From assembly GCA_963971225.1 (NCBI GenBank), contig OZ020270.1, positions 14,247,817-14,311,816 of the forward strand: DNA of 64,000 nt, read 5' to 3'. This stretch comes from Melieria omissa. Taxonomy: Eukaryota; Arthropoda; Insecta; Diptera; Ulidiidae. The notes under the pieces are model-generated. The model saw only the letters and a list, made by a program, of their open reading frames with translations, did not search any database and was not told the DNA's origin. The position numbers were made by a program, and so were the translations under genes. This document shows, piece after piece, positions 63,173-64,000 of the stretch (position 1 is the stretch's first letter; each line of letters starts with the position of its first letter).

Positions 63173-63936
63173 CAACGATTAAGCGATGTGAAACTGGGAG
63201 AGCCGGTAGAAATACATGCACAGAATTACACTAATATTATTGCAAAATTGCAACCTTGGGGCCTACTAGTAGGGCCCAAGCTTGATCAGGAACGTACTTT
63301 TTCCTCCATATAAATTTCTAAAACGGGGTTGTTGTTCTAGTTCATTTCAAATTGCCAGTGTAGCTGGTGTGAGTCATTTTTTGTGACCAAAGAAATTTAT
63401 CTTTTTATTTGTATATTTTGGTGCCATTTCGTAATACGTTTGTATAAAATTGAGTAGAAAAATATATTATTGTCCAAAAGCGTCAAAATAATCTTTGGGT
63501 ATGCTTTTAATTCAATTAAATTAAGACTTTATAAGCTGCATTCAAAAAAACAACCCTGCGGTCAAACTACAGCATTTAGCAAAAAAACATACCTGATCGT
63601 TAGAGATTCGCTAAATGAAGAAATGCGAAATACAAAGGACGACAATTGACCCCGTCATATTCAATGCATTTAGCTTTGTTTTCTTTGGTATATTTTTCAT
63701 TAATATTTACATAGTTAAACCAAAAAAGTTCATGTGTTGGCATTTAATTCAGAAAATTAATGAGAACATACTTTAAAAAGCAAATAATTATAAGGAATCC
63801 CTAATCCCTAATATCGGGAAAAGAGCAGACACAGTGAAGAGTTGATCACTGCCAACACACACGGACTGTGTACGTGAATTGCAAAAAACGCACAAAAATC
63901 GGCTTACTCTCCCAGTTTCACATCGCTTAATCGTTG
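63173..63936. mobile_element. hAT-type MITE, copy 2
   Basis: 764 bp, same ends and about 97% similar to copy 1 by eye. TSD GCGGACGA (63165-63172, 63937-63944), which overlaps the right TSD of copy 1. Its palindrome (63251-63284) has a different centre. Confidence 0.93.
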
Positions 63937-64000
63937 GCGGACGAGACGTCCACTTTTGGTGCAAGTTTTTAATCGGTGCGAGATGTGCGTGTGCATGTAG

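Overview
The window is eukaryotic, almost certainly from a higher fly (Diptera). It holds BEL/Pao, copia, Ty3/gypsy and errantivirus-type LTR elements, Jockey, LOA-like and other non-LTR elements, DNA transposons, short spliceosomal introns, and two host fragments that read as the fly-like kinase Ack-like and the WD-repeat translation factor eIF3i. No bacterial gene, CRISPR array, rRNA or functional tRNA was seen. Almost every base can be assigned to a transposable element, and many insertions are delimited exactly by target-site duplications (TSDs).

Layout. 1-4810: decayed Ty3/gypsy element A, whose integrase core is replaced by foreign sequence carrying a tRNA-derived SINE. 4982-10316: BEL/Pao element with same-length LTRs that look identical, keeping gag-protease but no RT, RNase H or integrase. 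11105-12296: 5'-truncated non-LTR element. 12782-23532: Ty3/gypsy element B (SAP-domain gag) carrying an apparently intact Jockey element on the opposite strand (16911-21686). 23633-46260: remains of a PIF/Harbinger transposon (transposase on +, Myb/SANT-like gene on -), split by element C (24070-44249), an inverted older relative of B. C holds a TTAA element with a 477-bp tandem duplication (28343-29549). Its 5' LTR is split by a second TTAA element (30598-43995), which was invaded by errantivirus-like element D (31001-43965, with env). D carries a third TTAA element (41041-41664) and a complete LOA-like non-LTR element (33521-39016). Two more TTAA elements lie at 44294-45015 and 45160-45437.

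46544-61068 (minus strand): a single exon of an Ack-like kinase is split by a Transib-like element (46617-55581, itself containing copia, a SINE and a 5'-truncated LOA) and by a piggyBac transposon (55753-61004, itself containing an 8-bp-TSD MITE and a PHD-finger non-LTR element). 61175-62260: an eIF3i exon fragment split by another MITE. 62393-63936: two adjacent copies of one hAT-type MITE with overlapping TSDs.

How parts fit together. The LOA element at 33521 starts exactly with a sequence that folds as an HDV-like self-cleaving ribozyme, and its 3' end is shared with the SINE at 3292-3689, which suggests a LINE/SINE partnership inside this window. The Transib-like termini start with the heptamer CACAGTG, have a 5-bp CGTCG TSD, and carry a second conserved block after 23 bp, an arrangement like a recombination signal sequence. 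Element boundaries come from direct reading. Family names come from motif recognition without database searches.
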